Assembly: GCF_017349075.1 (NCBI RefSeq)
Contig: NZ_JAFMOF010000004.1
Location: 930,001-994,000 of the forward strand
From: Streptomyces triculaminicus
GTDB taxonomy: Bacteria; Actinomycetota; Actinomycetes; Streptomycetales; Streptomycetaceae
Length of the DNA stretch: 64,000 bases
Direction of reading: 5' to 3'
In this document: positions 1-44,100 of the stretch, one piece after another
Layout of the letters: each line of letters opens with the position of its first letter
Numbering within the stretch: the stretch's first letter is position 1
The notes under the pieces: generated by a model
What the model was told of the DNA's origin: nothing
Databases searched by the model: none
What the model saw: only the letters and a program-made list of their open reading frames with translations
Program-made: the position numbers and the translations under genes

Positions 1-32322
<32,322 letters not shown>

Positions 32323-32329
32323 TAAAGGT

Positions 32330-32336
32330 CTCCCCC
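32330..32336 (-). promoter_or_regulatory. Ribosome binding site of PKS D
   Basis: GGGGGAG on the minus strand ends about seven bases before the ATG at 32322 and decides the start of the loading-module protein. It is the strongest ribosome site seen in the window. Confidence 0.7.
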
Positions 32337-32355
32337 GAGGATGGTGGCGATCTTC

Positions 32356-32384
32356 ATGCTAGGTACGGGTCACATTGCCCCCAA
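32356..32384 (-). promoter_or_regulatory. Candidate promoter for PKS D
   Basis: On the minus strand TTGGGG (32384-32379) and TAGCAT (32361-32356) are separated by exactly 17 bases, a fair match to an actinomycete housekeeping-sigma promoter. The start point would be near 32349, leaving a leader of about 27 bases. The position just downstream of the terminator supports a separate promoter for D. The -35 match is weak. Confidence 0.4.
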
Positions 32385-32389
32385 CCCCT

Positions 32390-32430
32390 AAAAAGCGAAG
32401 CCCGGAGCCCCTACAGCAGGGGTTCCGGGC
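32390..32430 (-). terminator. Rho-independent terminator after the permease
   Basis: Bases 32401-32412 and 32418-32429 form a 12-pair stem (one G-T pair) around a five-base loop. Read on the minus strand, the hairpin is followed after a short spacer by five T at 32394-32390. It lies about 30 bases past the permease stop and upstream of PKS D, so it should end the transcript carrying A, B, C and the transporter. Confidence 0.8.
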
Positions 32431-32458
32431 CGCACTTGGTGCGGTGACAGGTGGAGGG

Positions 32459-34309
32459 TCAGGCCGCGCGGGCCGCCTTGATGGCGATGAAGGCGATGCG
32501 GGCGGCGACCGTGAAGGCCAACACGCCGATCGTGTACATCAGGAAGACCGTCGGCCACTGCCACTCGGGGCGCATGTGGAGCGCCAGGAACCAGAGGGGT
32601 TCCACGTGGCCGGAGAGCTTCATCAGGGTCGGCACCAGGGCCTGCGGGAACAGGGCGATGCAGCCGGCCAGGAAGCTGATCCACAGAAGACATTGGCGGT
32701 GGACGGGGAGAGTCTTGCTGAAGGACGCACCGGCCTGGCCGGGCTTGGGCTGTTGTTGCTGCTTGCCGGTGCGCATCAAGAAGAGCAGCTCGGGGCCGCG
32801 CTTGCGCAGGTTGCGGTGGGCGGCCTGGCCCAGCATCGCGTACGCGACCCAGCCGGTGACGACGCCGACCGGGACTCCGGCCCACAGGAGTGACGGGTTG
32901 TGGAGGAGGTGGCCCGCCAGCGTCACGCACAGGGCGGGCACCGCAGTGGTGAGGGCCAGGAAGAGCATGGAGAAGGCCTGGCCGGCCACGTCGGAATGAT
33001 CGGCTGCCGCGTTCTTGGCGGCCCGGGGGTCAGGGCCCGGGGTGAGCTGGGCGATGCCCACGAGGGGGACCATGCCCGCGCCACCGCCCAGGAGGGCGAA
33101 GGTCGCGGTCAGTGCCCAGGGGTTGAGGTCGGGCTGTCCCGCCACGGCGATGCCCGCCGCAGTGAGGAGGAGGGAGAGGGGGGCGAAGACGACGATCCAG
33201 GCGAGTTGACGGCCGCGCACGTCGGCGCGTTCGCTGCCGGGGGTCTGCAGGGTCAGCCAGAGGGCGGTGCCGTCCTGGCCGTAGAGATTGGCACAGGTCG
33301 CCGCGCCCATCAGGGCGGTGAGCGCCCCCATGAAGGGAAGGAAGACGGTGGAGCCGAAGGCCAGCGGGACCAGGGCGCTCAGTACCGCGAAGACGGGCGG
33401 GACGATCAGGCTCTGGAGACGCTGCGGGTCGCGGGCGTAGGTACGCAGCTCCTTGGCGTAGACGGCTCCCGTGGGGCTCAGGGAGGCGCGTCCGCGCGGG
33501 GCTGCCCGGTCGGCGGAGGAGCCCCGCACTGTCGGGCGACTCCAGCGGGCCGGTCCGAGCGAACGGTTCCAGGCCACCCAGAGGACGGCCGGCAGCAGGA
33601 CGAGTCCGGCCAGCGGAAGTCCCGTCATCAGCCAGTCCTGGCGGGCCGACGCCTCCACGGCGACCGCTCCCCAGCCGGAGGGCAGCGCCCGCACCACGGT
33701 GGAGAAGACGGGCGAGAAACCGGTCCGGAGGACGGCGTCGAGGGCCGAGAAGACGATCCAGCCGGACGAGGCGACCACGAGCATCGTCGCCGTGAGCACC
33801 GCGCCGAGCACCGCGCCCACACGCGAACGGGCCAGCGCGCCGAACAGCCGCCCCATGAGCCGTGACAGGAGTACGGCCAGGGTGAGCTGCAGGAGGAGCG
33901 CCGGTACGGAGACGAGCGCGGGCACGGTGCCCAGCCGCAGCCCGAACACCAGCAGCGCGGCGAATGCCACCAGCGACACCACAGCGGTCACAGCGACGAA
34001 CCCGGCCCCGAGCAGGCCGAGCGCCAGCCGGCGGCGCGGGATGGGCTGGAGCGCGAACTGCTCGGCGCGCAGCACCGGTTGCCCGGTGGCTACCGGGCCC
34101 AGCATCCAGCCCAGCGTCCACAGCGCGAAGAGGACCGCGAGCAGGTCCCGTACGGTGCCCAGGTCAGGGGCGTCGACGGTGGCCATGGCGATGGTGGACG
34201 CCGCCATGGCCAGCCCGGCCACGGCGCCGCTGAACACCCAGGTCGCACGCGGTCCGGACAGGTCTCGCCGCAGGACGGCGAACTTCATCTGGATCAGCGC
34301 GAGAGCCAC
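32459..34309 (-). CDS. ABC transporter permease (ABC-2 type), long form
   Basis: The GTG at 34309 overlaps the ATPase stop and has AGAAAGG six bases upstream, giving 616 residues. The protein is very hydrophobic, with roughly a dozen or more likely membrane segments spread over its length. A charged cytosolic stretch near the middle (RTYARDPQRLQ) separates two halves, as if two six-helix permease units were joined. After the QQQQPKPGQ linker around residue 520 comes an extra C-terminal part of about 90 residues with two further hydrophobic helices, ending in basic AIKAARAA. This is longer than most ABC-2 permeases I know. With the ATPase it should form an efflux pump, plausibly for the polyketide made here. 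A terminator follows the stop. Confidence 0.85.
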   Translation of the reverse strand: MALALIQMKFAVLRRDLSGPRATWVFSGAVAGLAMAASTIAMATVDAPDLGTVRDLLAVLFALWTLGWMLGPVATGQPVLRAEQFALQPIPRRRLALGLLGAGFVAVTAVVSLVAFAALLVFGLRLGTVPALVSVPALLLQLTLAVLLSRLMGRLFGALARSRVGAVLGAVLTATMLVVASSGWIVFSALDAVLRTGFSPVFSTVVRALPSGWGAVAVEASARQDWLMTGLPLAGLVLLPAVLWVAWNRSLGPARWSRPTVRGSSADRAAPRGRASLSPTGAVYAKELRTYARDPQRLQSLIVPPVFAVLSALVPLAFGSTVFLPFMGALTALMGAATCANLYGQDGTALWLTLQTPGSERADVRGRQLAWIVVFAPLSLLLTAAGIAVAGQPDLNPWALTATFALLGGGAGMVPLVGIAQLTPGPDPRAAKNAAADHSDVAGQAFSMLFLALTTAVPALCVTLAGHLLHNPSLLWAGVPVGVVTGWVAYAMLGQAAHRNLRKRGPELLFLMRTGKQQQQPKPGQAGASFSKTLPVHRQCLLWISFLAGCIALFPQALVPTLMKLSGHVEPLWFLALHMRPEWQWPTVFLMYTIGVLAFTVAARIAFIAIKAARAA

Positions 34310-35106
34310 GAGAGACCTTTCTCGCCGCCGGTGTGGTGGCCGACGAGCTCCACGAAGGTCTCTTCGAGGGTTTTGCCGCCGCGGACCTCCGCGACCGGTC
34401 CCTCGACCACGACCTGCCCCTTGGCCATGACGGCCACGGTGTCGCAGAGCTGCTCCACCAGGGCCATCACGTGGCTGGAGAGCACGACCGAACCACCGGA
34501 GGCGACGAAACGGTTGAGGATGCCCTTGAGGACGACGGCCGAGACCGGGTCGACCGCTTCGAAGGGCTCGTCGAGGACGAGGAGTCTCGGACCGTGCAGG
34601 AGCGCGGTAGCCAGGCCGATCTTCTTACGCATGCCGGTGGAGTAGTCGAGGATGAGGGTGCGTTCGACGTCCCCGGTCAGTTCGAGGACGGCCAGGAGCT
34701 CGTCGGCGCGGGCGTCGACCGTGTCGCGGTCGAGGCCGCGCAGCCGTCCCAGATAGGTGAGCAGTTCGCGGCCGGTGAGCTGTTCGGGCATGGCCAGGCC
34801 GTCGGGAAGGACGCCCATCAGCTCCTTGGCGCGCTCCGGCTCCTCCCATACGTCGATGCCGAAGACCCTGGCTCGCCCCTCGTCGGGGCGCTGCAGGCCG
34901 ACCGCCATCGACAGAAGGGTGGTCTTGCCAGCTCCATTGGGACCCACCAGCCCGTAGAACGAGCCCGGCCGCACCCTCAGATGGGCCCGCTTGACCGCCG
35001 CGTACCCACCGAACTCCTTGTGGAGCGCGACCAGTTCGAAAGCCGGGTGCTGGTTGTCGCCGGCGGGCGGTGGGGCGCCCTCGGCTGACGTGATCCTCAC
35101 AGTCAA
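34294..35106 (-). CDS. ABC transporter ATP-binding protein
   Basis: A 270-residue nucleotide-binding subunit that would power export through the permease encoded next. Walker A is GPNGAGKT (residues 55-62). The signature loop is the divergent YSTGMRKK (155-162) in place of LSGGQ. Walker B is LLVLDE (175-180) and the switch His is at 212 in LSSH. No membrane segment is visible. The start is uncertain. I prefer the TTG at 35106 because AGGGAG lies eight bases upstream. GTGs at 35139 and 35100 are alternatives, and one at 35184 would overlap the end of PKS C. It begins 52 bases after PKS C and overlaps the permease by 16 bases, so it is probably the distal part of the same operon. It resembles drug-export ATPases of antibiotic producers; the substrate is inferred from context only. 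Confidence 0.9.
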   Translation of the reverse strand: MTVRITSAEGAPPPAGDNQHPAFELVALHKEFGGYAAVKRAHLRVRPGSFYGLVGPNGAGKTTLLSMAVGLQRPDEGRARVFGIDVWEEPERAKELMGVLPDGLAMPEQLTGRELLTYLGRLRGLDRDTVDARADELLAVLELTGDVERTLILDYSTGMRKKIGLATALLHGPRLLVLDEPFEAVDPVSAVVLKGILNRFVASGGSVVLSSHVMALVEQLCDTVAVMAKGQVVVEGPVAEVRGGKTLEETFVELVGHHTGGEKGLSWLSR

Positions 35107-35158
35107 AGCGTTGTCTCCCTGTCCATATTCATCATTCACACCCCCGCGAATTTCGCCC

Positions 35159-38100
35159 TCAGTTGGTCGGAAGCTCCAACTCACTGTCGATCAGGGCGAA
35201 TATATCGGCCTCGGTCGCGGACTCGATGTCACGGTCATCGGACTCCTTTCCGCCGTTCGCCGAACCACTCCATCTCTCCAGAAGAGATTCCACCTTGCTA
35301 CGAATTGTGAGCTTGTCCGCGTGATCAAGTTGCGGCATGTCCCTGGCGATCCTCTCGAGATCCTCCAGCATCTCTCTAGCGGGGGACGCCTCGGTTCCGA
35401 GGATTTCGCGGTGAAGGTGTTCTGCAAGCGCGAGGGGGGTGGGGTAGTCGAAGACGAGGGTCGGGGGCAGACGGGTGCCGGTGGCGGCGGTGAGCCGGTT
35501 GCGGAGCTCGACGGCGGTGAGGGAGTCGAAGCCCAGGTCCGCGAAGGAGCGTTGTGGTTCGACCGCGTCCGGTGCGGCGAACCCGAGGACTGCGGCGGCC
35601 TCACCGCGTACGACGCCGAGGAGGAGCCGGCGCCCCTCGGCCGCACCGAGCCCGGCCAGTTGCTGGGTCAGGGTGACGCCGCCGGTGGTTGCGGTGGTAC
35701 GTGTGGCGGCGGTGCGGCGGGCCGGTCGGACCAGGCCGCGCAGCAGAGCGGGCAGGGCATCGGGCTCGTGGGCGGCGAGGGCCGCGGTGTCGATGTCGGC
35801 GGTGACCAGGGAGGGTGCAGGCGCCTGGAGCGCCCGGTCGAACAGGGCGAGCCCGCGCTCGGGTGCGAGCGGGCGGAACCCGGAGCGGCTCATTCGCTCC
35901 CGGTCCCCCTGGCTCAGTTCGCCGACCATGCCACCGGCGGAGCTCTGGTCCCACGGACCCCAGGCCAGGGCCTGTCCGGCCAGGCCGTGGGCCCGGCGGT
36001 GATGGGCGAGGGCGTCGAGGACGGCGTTGGCGGCGGCATAGTTGGCCTGCCCCGGCGAACCGTAGGTCGCCGCGACCGACGAGTACGACGTGAACATCGC
36101 CAGGTCCAGCGATGCGGTGAGCTCGTGGAGCGCGAGTGCCGCGTCGGCCTTCGGCGCGAAGACGGCAGCCAGCCGGTCGGGCGTCATCGACGCGAAGACG
36201 CCGTCGTCGACTACACCGGCGGTGTGCACGACACCGGTCAACGGATACTCGGCCGGAATGCCGTCGAGTACAGCCGCCAGGGCGTCGCGGTCCGAGACGT
36301 CACACGCCACCGCGACCGCCTCAGCACCCAACTCCCGCAGCTCGGCGAGGAGGTCGGAAGCCCCCGGGGCATCCGCGCCCCGGCGGCTGGTCAGCACCAG
36401 ATGGCGCACCCCGTACTCGGACACCAAATGCCGGGCCAGCAGACCACCCAGCGCACCCGTACCACCCGTGATCAGGACGGTGCCGTCGGCGTCCAGCCGT
36501 CGCGGCTGTGTCAGGACGTTCTTGCCGACGTGCCCGCCCCGGCTCATCAACCGGAACGCGGACACCGCCTCCCGCACATCCCACGCCCGAACCGGCAACA
36601 GGGACAACTCACCCCGCTCGAACAAACCCACAATGATGGTGAGGATCTCGCCCAACCGGTCCAGACCCGCATCGAAGAGGTCGAACGCCTTATACGTGAC
36701 CCCATCGGCGAAGGAACCTTCCTCGCGAAGGTCGGCCTTGCCCATCTCCACGAACCGACCACCCTCACCCAACAACCGGGCACTCGCGTCGATGTACTCC
36801 CCCGCCAAAGCATTGAGGACCACATCGACACAGCCTCCGTCCAGCCGCTCACGGAAAGCGTCCTCGAACAACAGATCACGCGAGGAAGCGATCCGCTCAC
36901 GCGGGACCCCAAGGCCTTCCACAACCGGCCACTTCGACACACTCGCCGTCGCAAACACCTCAGCACCAAGATGACGCGCGACCTGCACGGCAGCCATACC
37001 CACACCACCAGCAGCCGCGTGCACCAGCACCGACTCGCCGGATTGCAGACCACCCAGATCCACCAGCCCGTAGTACGCCGTCAAAAACGCCATCGGCACC
37101 GACGCAGCCTGCGCGAACGACCACCCCACCGGCACCCGCGCCACCAAACGCCGGTCGACCACCACCACCGGGCCAAAACCACCGTCAAAGAGACCGAAGA
37201 CCCGGTCCCCGACCGCCAGCCCCTCGACACCGGAACCGACCTCGAGGACCACACCCGCACCCTCAGAACCCATCAACGCATCGGCATCCGGATACGACCC
37301 AAGCGCAATCAGCACGTCACGGAAGTTCACCCCCGTCGCACGCACACCGACCCGCACCTCACCAGGCGCCAGCGCAGAAAGCGTCACCGCAACCGGCGCA
37401 ACATCCTCCAAAGCACCCCGACCAGAACCCTCCAAACGCCAGAGAACATCCCCGGCCGGAAGAGCGAGACCGCCACCGCCCTTCACCAGACGCGCGGCCA
37501 GCACCGCGCCGTCGCGAATCACCAGCTGGCCTTCACCGCTGGTAAGGGCACCGCCCAGCGCGGCCCACGAAGCGGGGGTGCCGTCCATATCGAGCAGGAC
37601 GACGCGCCCTGGATGCTCCGACTGCGCCGAGCGCACCAGACCCCACACACCAGCAGCGGCGAGATCGGCCACTGGTTCGCCGTCGCCCGCATCGACCGCA
37701 CCGCGCGTCAGGACCGCGAGGGGCACGCCCTCCCATCGCTCGTCCGCGAGCCAGTCCCGCAGGATCGGCAGTACGTCGGCCGCAGTCGCGCCCGCCACCG
37801 GCAGAGCCACCAAGCCGGGGAGTTCACCCACGGGTTCGTCGGCGGAGGCCATGCGTCGTACGACACCGCCTGCGGCCGTCAGACCCTCCGCGGCCCCTGG
37901 CACACCAAACGCATCGAGCAGAGCGACAGAGCCGGGTGCCGGTCCGTCGCCGTCGGTGCTCGGCAGCCTGGTCCACTCCAGACGGTACAGCGAGTCCTGT
38001 CCGGCAGAGGCGGCGGGCGCGGCGAATTGCTCCTGCTGGAGCGCGCGCATCACGAGCCGTTCGACGGAGATGACGGGTGCGTCGTCGCCGTCGGTGGCGC

Positions 38101-41100
38101 TCAGCGCGACGCCGTCCGTGCCGGTCGGACGGAGGTGCACCCGCAGCAGGCCCGCGCCGGAGGCGGCCAGGGTGACCCCGGACCAGGAGAAGGGGAGCCG
38201 AGCGGGCGCTTCCGCACTGCCGTCGCCTTTACCCTGAGCTGCGAAGACTCGTACGGCCATGGATTGGAGCGCGGCGTCGAGCAGTGCCGGGTGCAGCCCG
38301 AACCGCGCCGCCCGGCCCTCTTCCTCTTCGGGAAGGGCCACTTCCGCGAACACCTCGTCGCCGCGCAGCCACACCTCACGTACGCCTTGGAAGACGGGAC
38401 CGTAGTGCAGCCCGATCGCATCGAGAGCAGCGTACATATCCTCGACCTCGGCCGGCACGGCGTCGGCCGGCGGCCACTGGGCGGGGTCGGCGTTGAGAGT
38501 GGCCGCCGGGCCCGTGGGGGTGAGGGCTCCGACGGCATGACGGGTCCACGCCTGGTCCGGCCACCCGGCGTCGGTGCCGGGACGCTCCACGCGCCCGTGC
38601 ACCGCGAACGGCCGCCGCCCCAGCTCGTCGACTCCCTCCACACTGACCTGCAACTGCACCGCCTGCCCCGGCGGCAGGATCAGCGGCGTTTCCAGCACCA
38701 ATTCCTCAAGATGCCCACAGGCGACCTGGTCGCCCGCACGTACTGCCAGCTCCACGAACGCGGTGCCGGGGACCACGACCTGCCCGTGGACGACGTGATC
38801 GGCCAGCCACGGGTGCGAGGCCTGCGAGAGCCGCCCGGTGAAGACCGTGCCCTCCCCGTCGGCAAGGTCCACCCCGGCACCCAGCAGCGGATGGCCGATG
38901 ACGCCCAGGCCCGCAGCGCTCACATCGCCCGCGGCCAGCGAGACCCGCGGCCAGAACCGCTCACGCACGAACGCGTACGTCGGCAACTCGACGGTCCGCC
39001 CACCGGACGGGGCCAGAACAGCGGCCCAGTCCACAGCCGCACCCCGTGCATACGACGTGGCCAGCGCGGTGAACAGGGATTCGACCTCGTCACGGCCGGA
39101 GCGCAGCACCGGAACCGCCGCGTCACTCTCGGTGCTCTCCTGCACCATGGCGGTGAGTACGCCGTCGGGGCCCAGCTCCAGGAAGCGGCTGACGCCCTGG
39201 CTGTTCAAGTACTGGACGCCGTCGGCGAAACGTACCGCCTCGCGGACATGCCTCACCCAGTAACCCTGGGTCCGGATCTCGTCCGCGTCGGCGAGCTTCC
39301 CACTCACGTTGGAGACGATCGGTATGCGCGGGGCGTGGAAGGTCACCTCACCTGCCACGGCAGCGAATTCGTCGAGCATCGCGTCCATGCGCTGCGAGTG
39401 GAACGCGTGCGAGACCGTCAGCCGCTTGACCCGACGACCCGCCTCACGCCACATCGCCTCCAGCTCCGCGACCGCATCCGCGTCACCGGACACCACCACC
39501 GAGGTGGGCCCGTTGACCGCGGCGATGCCGACGCGACCTTCGTACGAGGACAGCGCCTCCGCGACCTCGGACTCCACACCCTCGACAGCAAGCATCGCCC
39601 CACCGGACGGCAACGCCTGCATCAACCGACCCCGCGCCGCCACCAGCGCGCACGCGTCGTCCAGCGACAACACACCCGCCACATGCGCGGCAGCCAACTC
39701 ACCAATCGAATGTCCGAGGAGATAGTCGGGCGTGACACCCCACGACTCGAGGAGCCGGAAGAGAGCGACCTCCAGCGCGAACAGCGCCGCCTGCGTATAA
39801 ACCGTCTGATCGATCCACTCCCCGTCGCCGAAGAGCACATCACGCATCGGACGCTCCAGCCGGGAGTCCAGCCGCTCCGCCACCGCATCCAACGCATCCG
39901 CGAACACCGGGAACGCCCCATACAGCCCCCGGCCCATCCCGGCCCGCTGCGCCCCTGCCCCGTGAACAAGAAAGCCGTCTTCCCCGGCACCATCGCACCG
40001 GTCACCACACCTGCCCCGGAACCACCCCCGGCGAGCTCCGCCAGCCGAACCAGAGCCGTCTCACGGTCCGGGGACAGCACCACCGCCCGGTGCTCCAGCA
40101 CCGCCCGCGTCGTCACCAACGACAGCGCGAGATCGGCGGCCGTCAGGTCCTCCCGCTCCTCCACGAAGGCCCGCAGCCGGTCCGCCTGGGCCCACAGCCC
40201 TGCCGCCGACTTGCCGGAAATCACGAACGGCAGCACCGTCCCGGGCCCGGACTCCGCCTCCACGGCATCCGTCTCGGGCTCGGGCTCAGGCGCCCCCTCC
40301 AGGATCACGTGGGCGTTGGTGCCGCTCATCCCGAACGAGGACACACCAGCCCGCAGCGGCCGGTCCCCGACCAGCGGCCACGCCCGCTCCTCCGTCAACA
40401 GCTCGACCGCACCCGCCGCCCAGTCCACATACGGGGACGGCTCGTCCACGTGCAACGTCCGGGGCAGCACTCCATGCCGCATCGCCATGACCATCTTGAT
40501 CACACCGGCAACCCCGGAAGCGGCCTGCGTATGCCCGATGTTCGACTTGACCGAGCCCAGCCACAGCGGCCGGTCCGCCTCCCGCTCCCGGCCGTACGTG
40601 GCAAGAAGTGCCTGCGCCTCGATCGGGTCACCCAGCTTCGTACCCGTACCATGCGCCTCGACCACATCCACATCAGCCGCCGACAACCCCGCATTCGCCA
40701 ACGCCTGCCGGATCACCCGCTGCTGCGACCAACCGTTCGGCGCCGTCAGACCGTTCGACGCACCATCGGAGTTCACCGCCGAACCCCGCACCACCGCCAA
40801 CACCCGATGACCATTGCGGCGCGCGTCCGACAACCGCTCCACGAGCAGCATGCCCACGCCCTCGCCCCACGCTGTACCGTCGGCCGACGCGGCGAACGCC
40901 TTGCAGCGGCCATCGCCCGCGAGCCCGCCCTGGCGGCTGAACTCGACGAACGCGGACGGCGTGGCCATCACCGTGACACCGCCGGCCAGCGCCAAGTCGC
41001 ACTCACCGCCCCGCAGCGCCTGCACCGCCAGGTGCAGCGCCACCAGCGACGACGAGCACGCCGTGTCGACCGTCATCGCCGGACCCTCCAGGCCGAGCGT

Positions 41101-44100
41101 GTACGCGACCCGGCCGGACATCACTCCAGCCGCATTGCCGACGCCCTGGTGGCTCTCGCTGCCGTGCTCGGAGGCCAGGAGCAGCGGGAGGTAGTCCTGG
41201 CCGTTCGTGCCGGTGTAGACGCCGGTTCGGCTGCCGCGCAGCGTCGTCGGGTCGATGCCGGCGCGCTCGAACGCCTCCCAGCCCGTTTCCAGGAGGAGCC
41301 GCTGCTGCGGGTCCATGGCGAGGGCCTCGCGCGGCGAGATCCCGAAGAAGGCCGGGTCGAAGTCGGCTACGTCGGACAGGAAGGCGCCCTCGCGGACGTA
41401 CGAGGTGCCCGGTGCGGCGCCCTCGGGGTCGTACAACGCGTCGAGGTCCCAACCCCGGTCGTCAGGAAAGAGCGAGGTCGCGTCCCTGCCCGCCAGCACC
41501 AGCCGCCACAGGTCCTCGGGGGACTCCACGCCGTGGGGGTAGCGGCAGCTCATGCCGACGATCGCGATCGGCTCGTCCGCGTCCGCGTCCGCGGTGCGGT
41601 GTACGCGCACGGCCTCGGCGGAACCGCCGAGGCACTCGGCCCGCAGATGCTCCGCGAGGGCGGCCGGGGTGGGGTAGTCGAAGATCAGGGTCGCGGGCAG
41701 GCGCAGACCGGTCGCGGCGTTCAGGGCTTCGCGCAGTTCGATCGCGGTGAGCGAGTCGAAGCCGAGTTCGGTGAACGCCCGGTGCGGTTCGACCGCCTCG
41801 GCGCCGCGCCGGTGGCCGAGCACCTCCGCGACCTGGTCCCGTACCGTCGCCAGGGCCACTGTCTCCTGTTCGGCGGGCGACAGACCCGTGAGGCGGGCGG
41901 CGAGTTCCGAGGCCGCGCCGCGGGGTGCGGTCGGCGCGGCGGGCCGACGATCGCGGGAGTCGCGTACGGCAGGCAGCTCGTCGAGGAGCGGGCGGGGGCG
42001 GGCTGCGGTGAAGGTGGCGGCGAACCGGGGCCAGTCGACGTCCGCGACCGCCACGCAGGTGTCGGCGCCGTCCACGGCCCGGCCCAGCGCGCCGACGGCC
42101 CACTGCGGGTCCATCGGCAGCAGTCCGCGCTTGCGCAGGTAGTCGCTGGTGGCGGCGGCGCCCGCCATGCCGTCGCCGGCCCACGGGCCCCAGGCGATCG
42201 AGGTGGCGGCGAGTCCGGCGGCGTGCCTGCGCTCCGCGAGTCCGTCCAGGAAGGCGTTCGCGACGGCGTACGCGGCCTGGCCACCGCTGCCCCATACGGC
42301 GGCGACGGATGAGAACAGCACGAACGCTTCCAGGGGTACGTGGACAAGCGCCTCGTGCAGGTTGACGGCGCCGGCCACCTTGGCTTCGAGCCCGGTCGCG
42401 AAGTCGGCGAGCCCGGTCTCCGCCAGGGGGGCGAAGGCGCCGGTGCCGGCCGCGTGGAAGACCGCCGTGAGCGGAAGGTCGTCCGGGATGTCGCACAGGA
42501 GGGCGTCCACCGCGGTCCGGTCCGCGACGTCGCAGGCGACGACGGTGACCTTGGTGCCGCGCGCCCGGAGTTCGGCGGCGAGGGCGGCGGCCGAGGGGGC
42601 GGTCGGGCCCCGGCGGCCGGCCAGCAGGAGGTGCGGGGCGCCCCGGTCCGCGAGCCAGCGCGCGACGTGCGCGCCGAGCGCGCCCGTGCCGCCGGTGACC
42701 AGGACGGTGCCGGACGGCTGCCAGGTGTCGGTGGCCGGGGCCTGGGGCGCGTCGACGAGGCGGCGCCCGAACAGTCCGGTCGGCCGTACCGCGATCTGGT
42801 CCTCGTCACCACTGTCGGCCAGCACTCCTGCAAGCCGTCTGCGGGTACGGGCGTCAAGCGGCCCGGCACCGGCGGGCAGGTCCACCAACCCGATCCAGCG
42901 GCGCGGGTACTCCAGGGCGGCGACCCGGCCGAGGGCCCACAGCTGTCCGCCGGGGATGCTCGCCAGTTCCTCGCCGGGCGCCACGGTGACCGCGCCGCGC
43001 GTGGCCAGCCAGAGAGGGGCCTCGATGCCCGTGTCTCCGAGCGCCTGGAGGAGGGTGACGGTACGGGCGACGCCGGCGGGCAGTGCCGGGTGGTCGGGGG
43101 CCAGTCGCTCGTCGGCGGCGAGGAGGGAGAGCACTCCGGAGAGGGGGACGCCTGCGGTGCTCTCCCGCAACCGACGTGCCAAGGACTCGCGTTCGATCGA
43201 TGGGTCGGTCAGTACGAGTTCGCGTACGTCCGCGCCCGAGCCGGTCAGGGTTGCGGCACAGTCGCGCACCAGCACGGTGGCGGCGGACTTCTCGTCCGTC
43301 ACCAGCAGCCAGGTGCCGGTCAGGTCGGGGGCGGCGGCTTCGGGGACGGGCTTCCAGCCGACCCGGTAGCGCCGGCCGTGGTCGTCGTCGGCGGTACCGG
43401 TGCGCTCGGGCGCGGAAGGCAGCAGCCAGTAGTGCTCGCGCTGGAAGGCATACGTCGGCAGGTCGACCGTACGTGTGCCGCTCGGCGCATGGACGGCGGC
43501 CCAGTCGATCGGGATTCCGCGGATGTGCATCAGCGCCACGGCCTGCCACCAGGAGCTGAGCTCGTCGCGGCCCGCGCGCAGCGTGGGTATCGCGACGGTC
43601 TGCGCATCGTCTTCGATGCTCTGGCGGGCCATGGCGGTCAGGACGCCGTCGGGGCCCAGTTCGACGAACTTGGAGACGCCTGCCGCGCGCAGGCTCCGCA
43701 CGCCGTCGGCGAAGCGGACGGCTTCGCGAACGTGGCGGACCCAGTATTCGGGAGTCCGGATCTCGTCGGGGTCGGCGAACTCGCCGGTGACGTTGGAGAC
43801 GATCGGCAACTGCGGGGCGCGGAAGGCCAGCTTCCCTGCCACGTCGGCGAACTCGTCGAGCATCGCGTCCATACGCGGCGAGTGGAAAGCATGCGAGACC
43901 GTCAGCCGCTTGACCCGACGACCCGCCTCACGCCACACAGCCTCCAGCTCCGCGACCACATCCGCGTCACCGGACACCACCACCGAGGTAGGCCCGTTGA
44001 CCGCGGCGATACCGACGCGACCTTCGTACGAGGACAGCGCCTCCGCGACCTCGGACTCCACACCCTCGACAGCAAGCATCGCCCCACCGGACGGCAACGC

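Larger units (their letters stand above)
35400..41575 (-). other. PKS C module C2: KS-AT(malonyl)-DH-ER-KR-ACP, fully reducing
   Basis: The KS (about 41575-40300) has TACSSS. The AT (about 39985-39030), broken by one missing C near 39955, has GHSIG and HAFH. The DH (about 38915-38060) has [10 protein letters not shown] and HPALLDAAL. The ER (about 37400-36500) has [12 protein letters not shown]. The KR (about 36485-35930) has a VDD variant of LDD, so B-type. The ACP (about 35600-35400) reads [10 protein letters not shown]. Predicted output is a saturated acetate unit. Its DNA is a patchwork of modules M2 and M3 of PKS D. Confidence 0.88.

Noticed and set aside
35159-35390. Thioesterase at the end of PKS C
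   Set aside because: Only about 80 residues follow the ACP and they are helical and acidic with no GxSxG motif, so a docking tail.
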